Positions 28,219 to 37,045 of a stretch of DNA of 64,000 nucleotides are shown piece after piece. Location: NCBI GenBank assembly GCA_947452455.1, contig CANGBX010000002.1, positions 248,001-312,000 on the forward strand, in the 5' to 3' direction. The first letter of the stretch is position 1, and each line of letters begins with the position of its first letter. The position numbers were made by a program, and so were the translations under genes. Origin of the DNA: Beijerinckiaceae bacterium (GTDB lineage Bacteria; Pseudomonadota; Alphaproteobacteria; Rhizobiales; Beijerinckiaceae). Under the pieces are notes generated by a model. It did no database searches. It was not told where the DNA came from and saw only the letters and a list, made by a program, of their open reading frames with translations.

Positions 28219-28234
28219 AGCAAGTTTTGGGCCA
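28219..28234 (-). promoter_or_regulatory. sigma54 promoter of the muramidase gene
   Basis: On the minus strand TGGCCCAAAACTTGCT fits TGGCMY-N5-TTGCW, 30 bases before the ATG at 28189. It is back to back with a sigma70-like promoter for the divergent gene. Confidence 0.75.
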
Positions 28235-28243
28235 GCTTTGATC

Positions 28244-28272
28244 TTGGAAAGAGGGCTGTAAAAGGCTATAAT
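28244..28272 (+). promoter_or_regulatory. sigma70 promoter of the membrane coiled-coil gene at 28300
   Basis: TTGGAA and a perfect TATAAT are separated by 17 bases and end 27 bases before the ATG at 28300. This is the clearest vegetative promoter in the flagellar half of the window. Confidence 0.7.
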
Positions 28273-28299
28273 GTGACAGCTTTCAAGGGGTTTTGTGTC

Positions 28300-28779
28300 A
28301 TGGATTCGTTTGTCGTCGCGCTCATCACGGGCATGGTCTTGTTGATCATGATTGCTGTTGCGACGCTTCATGCGCATCAGAGCCGTCAGTTACGCGAAAT
28401 CCAAGAGCGGCTTGAAGCTATGGGCGCTGAAAATAAGCGCAAAGAGGAAAATCTGCGCTTTCAGCGAACTGAGGTGATGGACCCGATCTCGCAGCTTGAA
28501 ATCCAGCTCATCAATCAAGAGCGGAAATTTCTGACCGAGCAAGAGATTGTGTCGATCTTGAAGGCGCGAGAGCAAATGAAACAGATCAGCGATGAGTTGA
28601 AGAAGCTCGAAGCTTGGCGTGGTGCGCCCTATGATCTGGAATGGGCAGAATATCTCGAGCGTGTTCCAGTTCTCAAAACTCTATATTTGCGCGCCGTGCA
28701 AGATCAGCTTCCGGCAGATCAGATGGAGAATACGGCGCCGACCGATCCCGCTCAGCCGGCGCCTGCTCCAGTTACTTAA
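28300..28779 (+). CDS. Membrane-anchored coiled-coil protein, unknown
   Basis: Not recognised. The 159-residue protein has one N-terminal transmembrane helix (SFVVALITGMVLLIMIAVAT, residues of about 3-22) and a long charged coiled coil (RQLREIQERLEAMGAENKRK, then LTEQEIVSILKAREQMKQIS). A compact segment with YDLEWAEYLERVP follows, then a Pro/Ala tail. The bulk should face the cytoplasm. The start at ATG 28300 puts the helix at the N-terminus; an earlier TTG-type start at 28273 overlaps the promoter. It has a sigma70 promoter, unlike its flagellar neighbours. Its last eight bases overlap flgL on the other strand. Confidence 0.7.
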   Translation: MDSFVVALITGMVLLIMIAVATLHAHQSRQLREIQERLEAMGAENKRKEENLRFQRTEVMDPISQLEIQLINQERKFLTEQEIVSILKAREQMKQISDELKKLEAWRGAPYDLEWAEYLERVPVLKTLYLRAVQDQLPADQMENTAPTDPAQPAPAPVT

Positions 28780-29674
28780 GATAGTTAAACAGAGATAGAT
28801 CGGACATGCGCACGAATGATGATTGAGCCGCCTCCAAGCTCGTCATTTTCTGCTTCAATTCCGTAATTGCTTTTTCAATATCAGTATCTTCCAAAGACGA
28901 CAGGCGGCTTCTTGTGGCGAGCATGTCGCTTGTCAGCGTATCTGCTGTTGAATTCACACGTGCCAAACGCGCACCATTAATGGCATGAAATCCATTGATG
29001 TGGTCAGAGGCTGCTTGCAGATCCAACAAGCTCCCACCTGCAGATTCGCCAGCATTCAGATTGTTCGTAATCGTTTGAACAATTTCAAAGACGGATTTGG
29101 CAGAATTGCCACTTGTCTTGACCGCCATAAAAACTTCATGACCCGACGAGCTGACTTCCATTTCCGTATCATCTGCAATGGTCAGTGATAGGCGGCCTGT
29201 GTCACCATGATAAGTCGTGAGACCGCTTGTTGCGCTGAATGGTTCCTGGTTTGCCAGATAACCTGAAAACAGATAGCTGCCATCACCTGACTTCGTATTC
29301 GCCAGCGACACAAGTTCTGAGTTCAAACTGGTCACTTCTGCCGCAATCGCTTTACGATCGGCTGACGAATAAGTGTCATTGGAAGCTTGAACGGTCAGTT
29401 CCTTGACTCGTGTCAGAATGTTTGTGACTTGTGTCAGCACGCTGTCTTCCGTCGAGAGACGTTGTGTCAGGCTTTGTGTAGTCTTGTCATATTGTTCAAG
29501 GCGCGATTCGCGGGCCTTTAAAATAGATATGGCCGAGAATGCGACAGGGTCATCGGACGGTTTTGTGACTTTTTTGCCCGTCGCAATACGATCTTCCAGC
29601 TGCGCTGTCTGAGTCTTCAGGTCAGTGATATTTTCGCTTTGCTGACGAAAGAATGTGGTTGTGCTGATTTGCAT
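28772..29674 (-). CDS. flgL: Hook-filament junction protein FlgL (HAP3)
   Basis: FlgL joins the hook-associated FlgK to the flagellin filament. The 300-residue protein begins MQISTTTFFRQQSENITDLK and carries the flagellin-like N-terminal motif EDRIATGKKVTKPSDDPVAFS and VKELTVQASNDTYSSADRKA. Its C-terminal helix is flagellin-like too (TDIEKAITELKQKMTSLEAA). Size and placement after flgK are standard. It is the last gene of the flgB-L operon. Confidence 0.93.
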   Translation of the reverse strand: MQISTTTFFRQQSENITDLKTQTAQLEDRIATGKKVTKPSDDPVAFSAISILKARESRLEQYDKTTQSLTQRLSTEDSVLTQVTNILTRVKELTVQASNDTYSSADRKAIAAEVTSLNSELVSLANTKSGDGSYLFSGYLANQEPFSATSGLTTYHGDTGRLSLTIADDTEMEVSSSGHEVFMAVKTSGNSAKSVFEIVQTITNNLNAGESAGGSLLDLQAASDHINGFHAINGARLARVNSTADTLTSDMLATRSRLSSLEDTDIEKAITELKQKMTSLEAAQSSFVRMSDLSLFNYLK

Positions 29675-29683
29675 GACGAACCT

Positions 29684-32600
29684 TTAGAAGCTTCTCAGAA
29701 TGGTTTCGAACATTTGACGGGCTGAGGATACGACTTGTGCAGCAGCCTGGTAGGCTTGTTGGAACCGGATCAAGTCAGACGCTTCCTTGTCGAGATTGAC
29801 ACCAGTCTTCGCCTCATAGGCTGACTTCAGATCTGAAGCAGTCTGCTTGCTGGACGAGGCCGACATTTCTGCCGAATTGACAGTAGAACCCAAAGTGCCG
29901 GCAACAGTGGTGTAAATGTCCGTGAACGAGCCTTGGTTTTCACCAAAGATCGACCGTGTGGCCATTGACGAAATGGACTGCGCATTACGGCTGTCACCTG
30001 ATCGCGTGGCATCATTGCTAATATCAAAAACATCACCAGCTTGCGCGTTACCAGAGATGTTGAAATTAATGCCAAGATAAGTGACGTCTTGATCTGGTAT
30101 CCACGAGCGGGTGGCGAGGCTCACGCCACTCTTTCGGTCGATGATTTCCAATTTATTATTGGAGAGAACCTTGACCGTGATATTCGGGAACGGGACGGCA
30201 CTCGTATCACGCGTACCCATTTGAGCCGCAATGCGTCGCAATCCATTAATGTCCTGATTGTCCAATTGGACGATCATATCTTCCGGTGCAACGGACGCCA
30301 ACTCGATCTTGCTTCCTGCCACAGAGCGCGAGGCGCTTGTATCAATGAGATTATTGTTCTGATCCGCCGCTGTGGATGTCAGTTTGATCTGCGTGCCAAT
30401 CGACAATGTATCTTCGTCATTGCCATTAAATCCCAGTGACGTGGCATTGGCATCATCTGTTGTCAAGTTGCGTTGCAAACCCGGTTTCATTGAAGGTCCG
30501 GCGATCTTTAGATGTCCATCAATGACTTCCCAAGATGTCGCACCAATGAGGCCTTTGGGCGCGTCAATTGCAATTGATGATCCATCAGCCAGATTAAATG
30601 TCGCCGGGGACGTGGCGAGCATAGATTCTGCAAATGGGGTCGTTGCAATCAACGCGCCCGAGCCGTCAAATGTCTCTTGGCCGCCAAAGCCAAGAGCATT
30701 TGCGAATTTTTTATAATCTGTTGTTGAAGTGTCGATGCGCAGAGAGCGGTCATCACTGCGCAATTGCAGTCGCCCATTCACTGTTGACCACGACACACCA
30801 TTCGAGGACCCTGATGTGCCTGTCAACGTCAATGTCATTGCGCCCACGGACGTACCACTGACGCGTAATTGCGGTGCGCGCCCTGCCAGCAACGCATCAT
30901 CCAGAGACGCGGCAGCGGTGACAAAACCATCACCGGGTGTATCGCGCTGAGGTCCAAGGAAGCCCAAATCTTGAGCGACCTTTTGTGAATTCGCATTTCC
31001 GGCGGCAACACTGGCAGCAAGATACGGGCTTGAGATCCTCAGACGACCATCGACAATCGACCAGGTTCCATTTGCGCCTTGCCCTGAAGCCGCATTAATC
31101 GTCAAACGGCTGTTATCGGCGAGCGTAACTGTGACAGGCTGTGTTGCCAGTAGCGCTGTTGAGAGATTGGTAGTCGCAGACAAAATCCCATTTTGTGCTG
31201 TTTCATTGCCGGTAAAGCCCAGCATATCGGCCAGCATTTTGTCTGTATTTTGGCTCAGTACTTTGAGTGATGAATCACTGCTGGTGAGCACCAATTTGTC
31301 GTTCTGAATAGACCATGAGATGCCACCCGATTGTCCCGATACGGAATCAAGTATGATGGTTTTATCACCGATCACATTGCCCATGAGATGCAATTTGGGT
31401 TTGCGCGCACTCAGTAGTGCCGGCACCAATTGTGTTGAACCGGTAACTTGACTCGAACGCGTTACATCAAGGTCAGCACCCAGAAATCCGAGACGCTTGG
31501 CGCTATCACGCTGCGCAACCGTCTCTGCAATGATGGACACATCAGGGTCAGATGAGGTGAGGCTCAGCTTGCCATTGGCCATCTTCCAGGAAAAATCGCC
31601 AACGCTGTTGCTGGCTTGACCGATGGTCAAGGTTTGTAAATGAAGATTATTTGTGCCGTTGACGATTTGAAGGTTCGCGTCACTGCTGCTTGTGACAACG
31701 AGATCGCCTGAACTGTTAAATTGCCAAGAGATATCTCCATTCTTGCCACTGGTACGGTCAATGAACAGTGACATTTCAGGTGTCGTATTGCCTCTGACAC
31801 GAATTTTACGCTGCCCTGTGAGCAGGGTCAGAGTATCGGTTCCAGTTCCATTCATGACCGCCTGGGGCGGGGCCGCAGCAGCTGTCAAAATTGTGGATGT
31901 TGGTTTGGCAGAAAGCCCCAAAGTGGCAGCCGTTACGGCATCAGCTGCAATCGAAATATCAGGCGGTAGAGCGCGCATTGTCGCTGGCGCTGCGATCACC
32001 AATCGCGCTTGAGAAGGAATATCTGCATTGGGTACAAGGTTAATTTGAAGATCAAGAGGCCCCGTGATGCTGAAGCTGCCCGTATTCAGATAAGACCCAT
32101 CCAAGGCAATGAGATTATTGACGTCACCTGTTGCTTGCTTGCTCGTAAATGTCACGACATTGGTCGAGCCCGACTTAAGCGCAGCTGTCCACGCCCGTTG
32201 CGATGTCGAAAAATTATTGATGATGGCATCACCGCCGGTGCCGGTCACAAAAGCTTGTGCCACTTCGGCGGCGCTCATATCGCGTGTTGCGCGAACGGTC
32301 ATGCCATCGATTGCGAGAACTTGACCTGCTGACAGGGTCGAGAATGTGACGTCGGCTTTTTCAGCTGTGCTTACTGTGCCTGCAGCCGTGTTGATGGTGG
32401 GCAAAGTTGGGCCCACGGCATCGCTCGGACGTGAGCCCGGCGTATAAGTGATCTGATGATCCTGCCCATCAATGCTGACGGTGAAATGAAGGGGCTCTCC
32501 ATTTGGCGGTATCGTCACATCCTTGCCTAGCCAGCTGCGACGTGTGGCGAAGGAATTAATCTGCTGCGTGAGCAAATCGGAAATTCCAGCCGCGTCGCGT

Positions 32601-34810
32601 GCACCAATCGCATCACCCGCTAGGCGGATCGGCGGCAGGCCAACTATGTCCATGCCATAGAGAGCACCTGGCGATGTGCCATTGCCATTGGCAGCTGGAA
32701 CCTGATTATAAAGGCTCTGTGCAACATCAATTGTTGCCGATGTCTTTGTTGCCAGCGTGAGCGACAAAAGATCATTGGCAGTTGAAAGGTTGAGGCCGCG
32801 ATATCCGGTATTGACGCTCGGGGGACGGTAGAACGCTTCAGACAGGAAACCATTCGCGGTAGTGACGAATGCCGCGGCCTCAGACTCGGTCATCGCGGGT
32901 CCCGTCAATTGACGGCCATCCCGCGTGAATAGGCGCATCGATGCAGCACTGCTGGCTTGTTCAGTGTCTGCTTTGATGCTCGTTGCTAATCCCGCTTTGG
33001 TAAAACCGTCGAGGGATCCGCTCGAAATCGTATGCGTTCCAAGGGCGCTGATCGAAAGAGCGCCTCCCGAAACATTTGCGTAAATTTCACTGGAGGCGCC
33101 GATATTGTTGGCGGCGTCATTGATGGCTTTGGCGAGATCCGCCATGCCAGTTCCCATCGGGTGAAGCACTAGTTTGCGTTGAACAGAACTGTTCGTGCCG
33201 GCATCCAAAGTGAACGACAGGCTCAATCCGCCTGCGCCTTGTCCATCGCTATTACCAAGAGCCAGTATGTCACTGGCTGAGGCGTTGAAACGAAGGGATG
33301 GCATAGTGCCAAGCGATGTGAGGGTAGAGGGGCCTGTACCTGCCTGAATGACGAAGGCCGCACCATTGCGCAAGAAATCGACACCCGCGAGGCTGGTACC
33401 AGAAAACAGATCTGCAGCATTGGGAAGCGGAACAGGTGTGGAGGCCGCGTTGCGGTTCGTCACGGAAACAACGCCGGAACCTTGATTGCCTGTCCCTTGG
33501 TCCACATATAGCGGGAGGGCGGCAGCGATTTCCGATGGTGTTTTGCGCAGGAAACGCATGCCTGAAGCAGCATTGTTCAGTGGCTCTGCAAAGAAAACAT
33601 CTTTCGCTGAGAATGTGCCTTCGAAGGTAAAATCAACGCCATCTAGAGACACGCTCCTGGCACCGGAAGCGGAGCCACCATAGCTGGATGTCACGGTCCA
33701 TGTTGACTTATTGGGGTCGTAACGCCCGGTATATGTTGCCCCCTTAAGTTGCGCAGCGGTTGTGACCTCCAGGCTCATTTTGGTGAGGCCAGTATTGCTG
33801 GGACCCGCTTTGGCAGTCAGGCTATCAGTTGAAAATAATTGTTTACCCTGATTGCCATCCTGATCCACGCCAAGTGAATGTTGCTGATTGACAGCAGATG
33901 CAAATCCAACGGCCAAGCGATCCACATTTTGCATGAGCGTTGTGGCTTCACGTCGGAAATCCATCAAGCCAGCAAGCATGCCGCTTTTTATTTGCGTTGT
34001 AATGCTTGGATTGCTGTTCGGGTCGAATGCAATGTCGAGGCGCGCGCCAGTCTTCAGCGCACCCAATTGATGCGCGCCATCGCTACTGAGAAGTTTCTGA
34101 CCTGAGGCAGTATCACCCAAATAAAGCGTGATAGATCCATTGTTGGCTTCAACCGTGGTGAAGCTTGTCAGATCTGACAAATTTTGAAGCAATTTATCGC
34201 GTTGATCGAGCAGATCATTGGGCTTCTGGTCGCCAGCAGCACTGCGTGCAATTTCATTATTGAGGCGTGCCAATTGACTGGTGATGACATTCACCTGGCT
34301 TAAAGCCGCATCAATAGCCGATTCAACCGACTGCATATTTGTTTTGATTTGATTGGCAGCAGAGCGGAATGAAGTGGCTACACGTTCACCTGCATCAAGA
34401 AGGGTGAGGCGGGTTGAAGTCGAGGTTGGTGAGCTCGCAAGCTGCGAGAAAGTTGCATAGAAATTCTGCACCTCAGTCGACATATTCGACGCATTGGTGA
34501 AGACAGATTTTTCCAATTGCGACAGGGTTTCAGCCAAAGTTGAGGACTGTTTCGCTTGTGCATTGGAATTATAGGTTTGTGCTTGCAGAAAAGAATCTGT
34601 TCCACGACGAACGGCATCCACCAAGACGCCCGAACCCGATGTTGTGGGTCGAGCTGTAGGCAGCATGGTGCTTTCGCCCGTTGCCTGCAAAGAGACATCA
34701 CGGCGCACATAGCCTTCCGTATTGGCATTGACGATATTGCTGCCCACTGTTTCCAGGAGCTTGCGATATGCCGTCAGGCCGGAAGAGCCTATGCCAAGGA
34801 TGTCGGGCAT
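29684..34810 (-). CDS. flgK: Hook-associated protein FlgK (HAP1), giant form
   Basis: FlgK is the first junction zone between hook and filament. The conserved ends are both present. The N-terminus has MPDILGIGSSGLTAYRKLLE and GSNIVNANTEGYVRRDVSLQ, with the long FlgK coiled-coil region after it, and the C-terminus has DKEASDLIRFQQAYQAAAQV and SARQMFETILRSF. The length of 1708 residues is about three times the usual 450-650. A large insertion from about residue 330 to 1560 is beta-rich and Ser/Thr/Asp-rich, and between about 960 and 1460 shows degenerate repeats. The frame is unbroken for 5.1 kb. Rhodobacter sphaeroides Fla1 FlgK is also known to be enlarged by a central region. Confidence 0.93.
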   Translation of the reverse strand: MPDILGIGSSGLTAYRKLLETVGSNIVNANTEGYVRRDVSLQATGESTMLPTARPTTSGSGVLVDAVRRGTDSFLQAQTYNSNAQAKQSSTLAETLSQLEKSVFTNASNMSTEVQNFYATFSQLASSPTSTSTRLTLLDAGERVATSFRSAANQIKTNMQSVESAIDAALSQVNVITSQLARLNNEIARSAAGDQKPNDLLDQRDKLLQNLSDLTSFTTVEANNGSITLYLGDTASGQKLLSSDGAHQLGALKTGARLDIAFDPNSNPSITTQIKSGMLAGLMDFRREATTLMQNVDRLAVGFASAVNQQHSLGVDQDGNQGKQLFSTDSLTAKAGPSNTGLTKMSLEVTTAAQLKGATYTGRYDPNKSTWTVTSSYGGSASGARSVSLDGVDFTFEGTFSAKDVFFAEPLNNAASGMRFLRKTPSEIAAALPLYVDQGTGNQGSGVVSVTNRNAASTPVPLPNAADLFSGTSLAGVDFLRNGAAFVIQAGTGPSTLTSLGTMPSLRFNASASDILALGNSDGQGAGGLSLSFTLDAGTNSSVQRKLVLHPMGTGMADLAKAINDAANNIGASSEIYANVSGGALSISALGTHTISSGSLDGFTKAGLATSIKADTEQASSAASMRLFTRDGRQLTGPAMTESEAAAFVTTANGFLSEAFYRPPSVNTGYRGLNLSTANDLLSLTLATKTSATIDVAQSLYNQVPAANGNGTSPGALYGMDIVGLPPIRLAGDAIGARDAAGISDLLTQQINSFATRRSWLGKDVTIPPNGEPLHFTVSIDGQDHQITYTPGSRPSDAVGPTLPTINTAAGTVSTAEKADVTFSTLSAGQVLAIDGMTVRATRDMSAAEVAQAFVTGTGGDAIINNFSTSQRAWTAALKSGSTNVVTFTSKQATGDVNNLIALDGSYLNTGSFSITGPLDLQINLVPNADIPSQARLVIAAPATMRALPPDISIAADAVTAATLGLSAKPTSTILTAAAAPPQAVMNGTGTDTLTLLTGQRKIRVRGNTTPEMSLFIDRTSGKNGDISWQFNSSGDLVVTSSSDANLQIVNGTNNLHLQTLTIGQASNSVGDFSWKMANGKLSLTSSDPDVSIIAETVAQRDSAKRLGFLGADLDVTRSSQVTGSTQLVPALLSARKPKLHLMGNVIGDKTIILDSVSGQSGGISWSIQNDKLVLTSSDSSLKVLSQNTDKMLADMLGFTGNETAQNGILSATTNLSTALLATQPVTVTLADNSRLTINAASGQGANGTWSIVDGRLRISSPYLAASVAAGNANSQKVAQDLGFLGPQRDTPGDGFVTAAASLDDALLAGRAPQLRVSGTSVGAMTLTLTGTSGSSNGVSWSTVNGRLQLRSDDRSLRIDTSTTDYKKFANALGFGGQETFDGSGALIATTPFAESMLATSPATFNLADGSSIAIDAPKGLIGATSWEVIDGHLKIAGPSMKPGLQRNLTTDDANATSLGFNGNDEDTLSIGTQIKLTSTAADQNNNLIDTSASRSVAGSKIELASVAPEDMIVQLDNQDINGLRRIAAQMGTRDTSAVPFPNITVKVLSNNKLEIIDRKSGVSLATRSWIPDQDVTYLGINFNISGNAQAGDVFDISNDATRSGDSRNAQSISSMATRSIFGENQGSFTDIYTTVAGTLGSTVNSAEMSASSSKQTASDLKSAYEAKTGVNLDKEASDLIRFQQAYQAAAQVVSSARQMFETILRSF
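30400..31930 (-). repeat. Protein-level tandem repeats inside FlgK
   Basis: The translated segment holds about five to six degenerate units of 85-92 residues (the first longer, about 140). Each ends in an LGF[LTGN]G-like motif (LGFLGADLD, LGFTGNETA, LGFLGPQRD, LGFGGQETF, LGFNGNDED at about residues 1107, 1199, 1284, 1374 and 1459). Between them recur ALLAxxP, SGxxGxxSWS and GxLxLxSxD. DNA identity between units is low, so the repeats are old. Confidence 0.7.
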
Positions 34811-34813
34811 AGC

Positions 34814-35155
34814 TTAGTCCTTCCCCTTTTCCATAGGAGGAAGATCTGCATTTTTCTTGCCAAGTTGCGGCGAGAATTGGCGCTCAATGCTCTCGGCAAT
34901 ACCAAGACGCATTTTCTTGACCGCCAGATCTGAATAAGCTTGGTCCAGCATCGCCTGGAACGGCTTTTCATGTTCATTTTCGAACAGGCCACCTTCGATT
35001 TGCGCATCGCGCATCGACTTCATGATCGTGTTCATGAACAAGCCTTCGAACGACTTGCCGACTTGCTGCAAGGTCGGCTTTTTGCCGTATTGGCGGCTTT
35101 GGTCGATCGAGAGCGACGAAAGTGCTGCAGTTGAGCGGGATGAAAGAGCGTCCAT
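34814..35155 (-). CDS. flgJ: FlgJ-like rod-binding protein (single domain)
   Basis: The 113-residue protein has only the rod-binding domain that caps the growing rod (GKSFEGLFMNTIMKSMRDAQ, then EKPFQAMLDQAYSDLAVKKM and LGIAESIERQFSP). The C-terminal muramidase domain of gammaproteobacterial FlgJ, about 170 residues, is missing, as in many alphaproteobacteria. It lies between flgI and flgK, the usual place for flgJ. The muramidase function may be supplied by the SLT protein encoded at 27179-28189. Confidence 0.85.
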   Translation of the reverse strand: MDALSSRSTAALSSLSIDQSRQYGKKPTLQQVGKSFEGLFMNTIMKSMRDAQIEGGLFENEHEKPFQAMLDQAYSDLAVKKMRLGIAESIERQFSPQLGKKNADLPPMEKGKD

Positions 35156-35159
35156 GACG

Positions 35160-36338
35160 TTAGATCACCACGAGTTCAGCATGCAGCGCGCCAGCCTGCT
35201 TCAATGCTTCGAGAATGGCGACAATGTCGGAAGGCGATGCGCCCACCGCATTAATGGCATCAACGATGCTCGAGAGTTGCACGTCGGGAGCAAACAAGAA
35301 GGTGCGGGCAGGGGGCGCATCAACCGAGATCTGGCTGTTTTGCGTCTGTTGGCCTGCCTGACCTTGGACCACCTGATTCTGGTTCACGACAGTCGGAGTT
35401 GCGCCAGCAACATTCTGGTTTTCTTTGATACGGACGGTCAAGCTACCATGCGAAACAGCTGCTGGTGTGACGCGCACGCCTTCGCTGATCACAATCGTGC
35501 CGGTACGTGAATTAACAATCACACGGGCAGGCGGTTGTGACGGACCAATCTTGATTTCTTCAATAGCTGCCATAAAAGCCACGCGCTGATCAGGATCACG
35601 CGGTGCATTGACTTTGACTGTTGATCCATCGACCGCTTGCGCGGTTCCATTGCCAAGTGTCTTATTGATTGCATTGGCGAGTCGCATTGAATTGGTGAAA
35701 TCAGCCGTGTTCAGATTGAGCATCAGGACAGGGGCTGTTTCGAAAGGATTGTTGACCATACGCTCAACTGTTGCACCGCCCGGAATGCGACCAACTGTTG
35801 GCACGTTAACTGCCACTTTCGAACCGTCATTGCCGGTGATACCAAGACCACCAACGGCCAGATTGCCCTGTGCTACTGCGTAAGTTTCATTATCAGAGCC
35901 GATGAGCTGCGTGATCAGCAGTGAGCCGCCGCGCAAGCTGGTGGCTTTCGATAAAGCGGCAACCGTCACGTCGATCTTCTGACCAGGCTTAGCGAAAGCT
36001 GGTAGCTCCGCCGTTACCATGACGGCTGCCGTGTTCTTCGCGTTGACGGCATTGGCATCAACAGTCAGGCCAAAGCGCTGCATCAAGCTTTGCACGGTCT
36101 GCGATGTGGCGGCAACGTTACCATCACCCGTGCCGTTGAGACCAACGACAATGCCATAGCCGACGAGCTGGTTGGAACGAACGCCGCCAACCGAGGCCAC
36201 GTCTTTGACGCGGTCGGTGGCGACAGGCGCCGCATTGCCTGCGGCGACGGAGAGAGTTTGAGCTTGCGCTAAAGCTTGCGACACACCAACCGTTATTGTC
36301 AGTGCGGCAAGGAGCGAGCGGAGAATGATGCGGGTCAT
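35160..36338 (-). CDS. flgI: Flagellar P-ring protein FlgI
   Basis: Periplasmic P-ring subunit in the peptidoglycan layer. The 392-residue protein begins with a Sec signal peptide (MTRIILRSLLAALTITVGVS, cleaved near ALA about residue 23). The family motifs RVKDVASVGGVRSNQLVGYG and IVVGLNGTGDGN follow, then ATSLRGGSLLITQLIGSD, and the C-terminal segment DIVAILEALKQAGALHAELV. The start at 36338 avoids a three-residue extension. The gene is 14 bases from flgH and 4 bases from flgJ. Confidence 0.95.
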   Translation of the reverse strand: MTRIILRSLLAALTITVGVSQALAQAQTLSVAAGNAAPVATDRVKDVASVGGVRSNQLVGYGIVVGLNGTGDGNVAATSQTVQSLMQRFGLTVDANAVNAKNTAAVMVTAELPAFAKPGQKIDVTVAALSKATSLRGGSLLITQLIGSDNETYAVAQGNLAVGGLGITGNDGSKVAVNVPTVGRIPGGATVERMVNNPFETAPVLMLNLNTADFTNSMRLANAINKTLGNGTAQAVDGSTVKVNAPRDPDQRVAFMAAIEEIKIGPSQPPARVIVNSRTGTIVISEGVRVTPAAVSHGSLTVRIKENQNVAGATPTVVNQNQVVQGQAGQQTQNSQISVDAPPARTFLFAPDVQLSSIVDAINAVGASPSDIVAILEALKQAGALHAELVVI

Positions 36339-36352
36339 ATCCTGCAAGTTCC

Positions 36353-37033
36353 TTAAAGCGGTGAAACAAGGTTGAAGAAGCGGCCGAACCAGCCCTGCTT
36401 CGTCACGTCATGAATAGCGCCGGCGCCGGTATAGCTAATCTTGGCCTGACCAACACGGCTGGAGTCGACTGTGTTGCCGGGGCCGATGTCTTCTGGACGG
36501 ACGAGGCCTTCGACACGCACATATTCTTCGCCCTGGTTAAGGGTGAGCATTTTCTGGCCTTGCACCCAGAGATTGCCGTTCTCGTAAACGCGCGTGACAA
36601 CAACGGTCACCTTGCCAGAGATGGAGTTGCTCTGGTTGGCGGCGCCGTTGCCTGCAAATTTTGAATCGCTTGATGCGTCGAGCGCACCTGGTCGAACGGC
36701 TGGAATATTCAACCCTGTGCCGAAAAGACCGCCAGGGAGTGTAATCGCATTTGACGCTTTGGTGTCGAGAGCAGCATCGTTCGATTTGCTGGCCTGCATT
36801 GTCTCGACGAGATTGACTGTCAACACATCACCGACACGTTGAGCGCGACGATCGCCGAGAAAAAATCCTGCCTGAGAACGCGAATAGATTGCGCCATCGG
36901 GTGACGCAACGCGAACAGGCACAACCTCGTCGTAGTTCATCTGGAACTGCTCGGAGATCTTTGCCTCGCGATAGGACGAGCAAGCGCCAAGCGCCAATGT
37001 CAGTCCAAGAGTGATTGCGGCTGCGGGTTTCAT
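36353..37033 (-). CDS. flgH: Flagellar L-ring lipoprotein FlgH
   Basis: Outer-membrane L-ring subunit. The 226-residue protein starts with a lipoprotein signal ending in the lipobox LGAC (cysteine near residue 18), then SSYREAK. The family core is clear: AQRVGDVLTVNLVETMQASK, NSISGKVTVVVTRVYENGNL and VQGQKMLTLNQGEEYVRVEG, then PEDIGPGNTVDSSRVGQAKI. It sits between flgG and flgI in the standard order. Confidence 0.95.
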   Translation of the reverse strand: MKPAAAITLGLTLALGACSSYREAKISEQFQMNYDEVVPVRVASPDGAIYSRSQAGFFLGDRRAQRVGDVLTVNLVETMQASKSNDAALDTKASNAITLPGGLFGTGLNIPAVRPGALDASSDSKFAGNGAANQSNSISGKVTVVVTRVYENGNLWVQGQKMLTLNQGEEYVRVEGLVRPEDIGPGNTVDSSRVGQAKISYTGAGAIHDVTKQGWFGRFFNLVSPL

Positions 37034-37045
37034 CGCAAAAAACCT

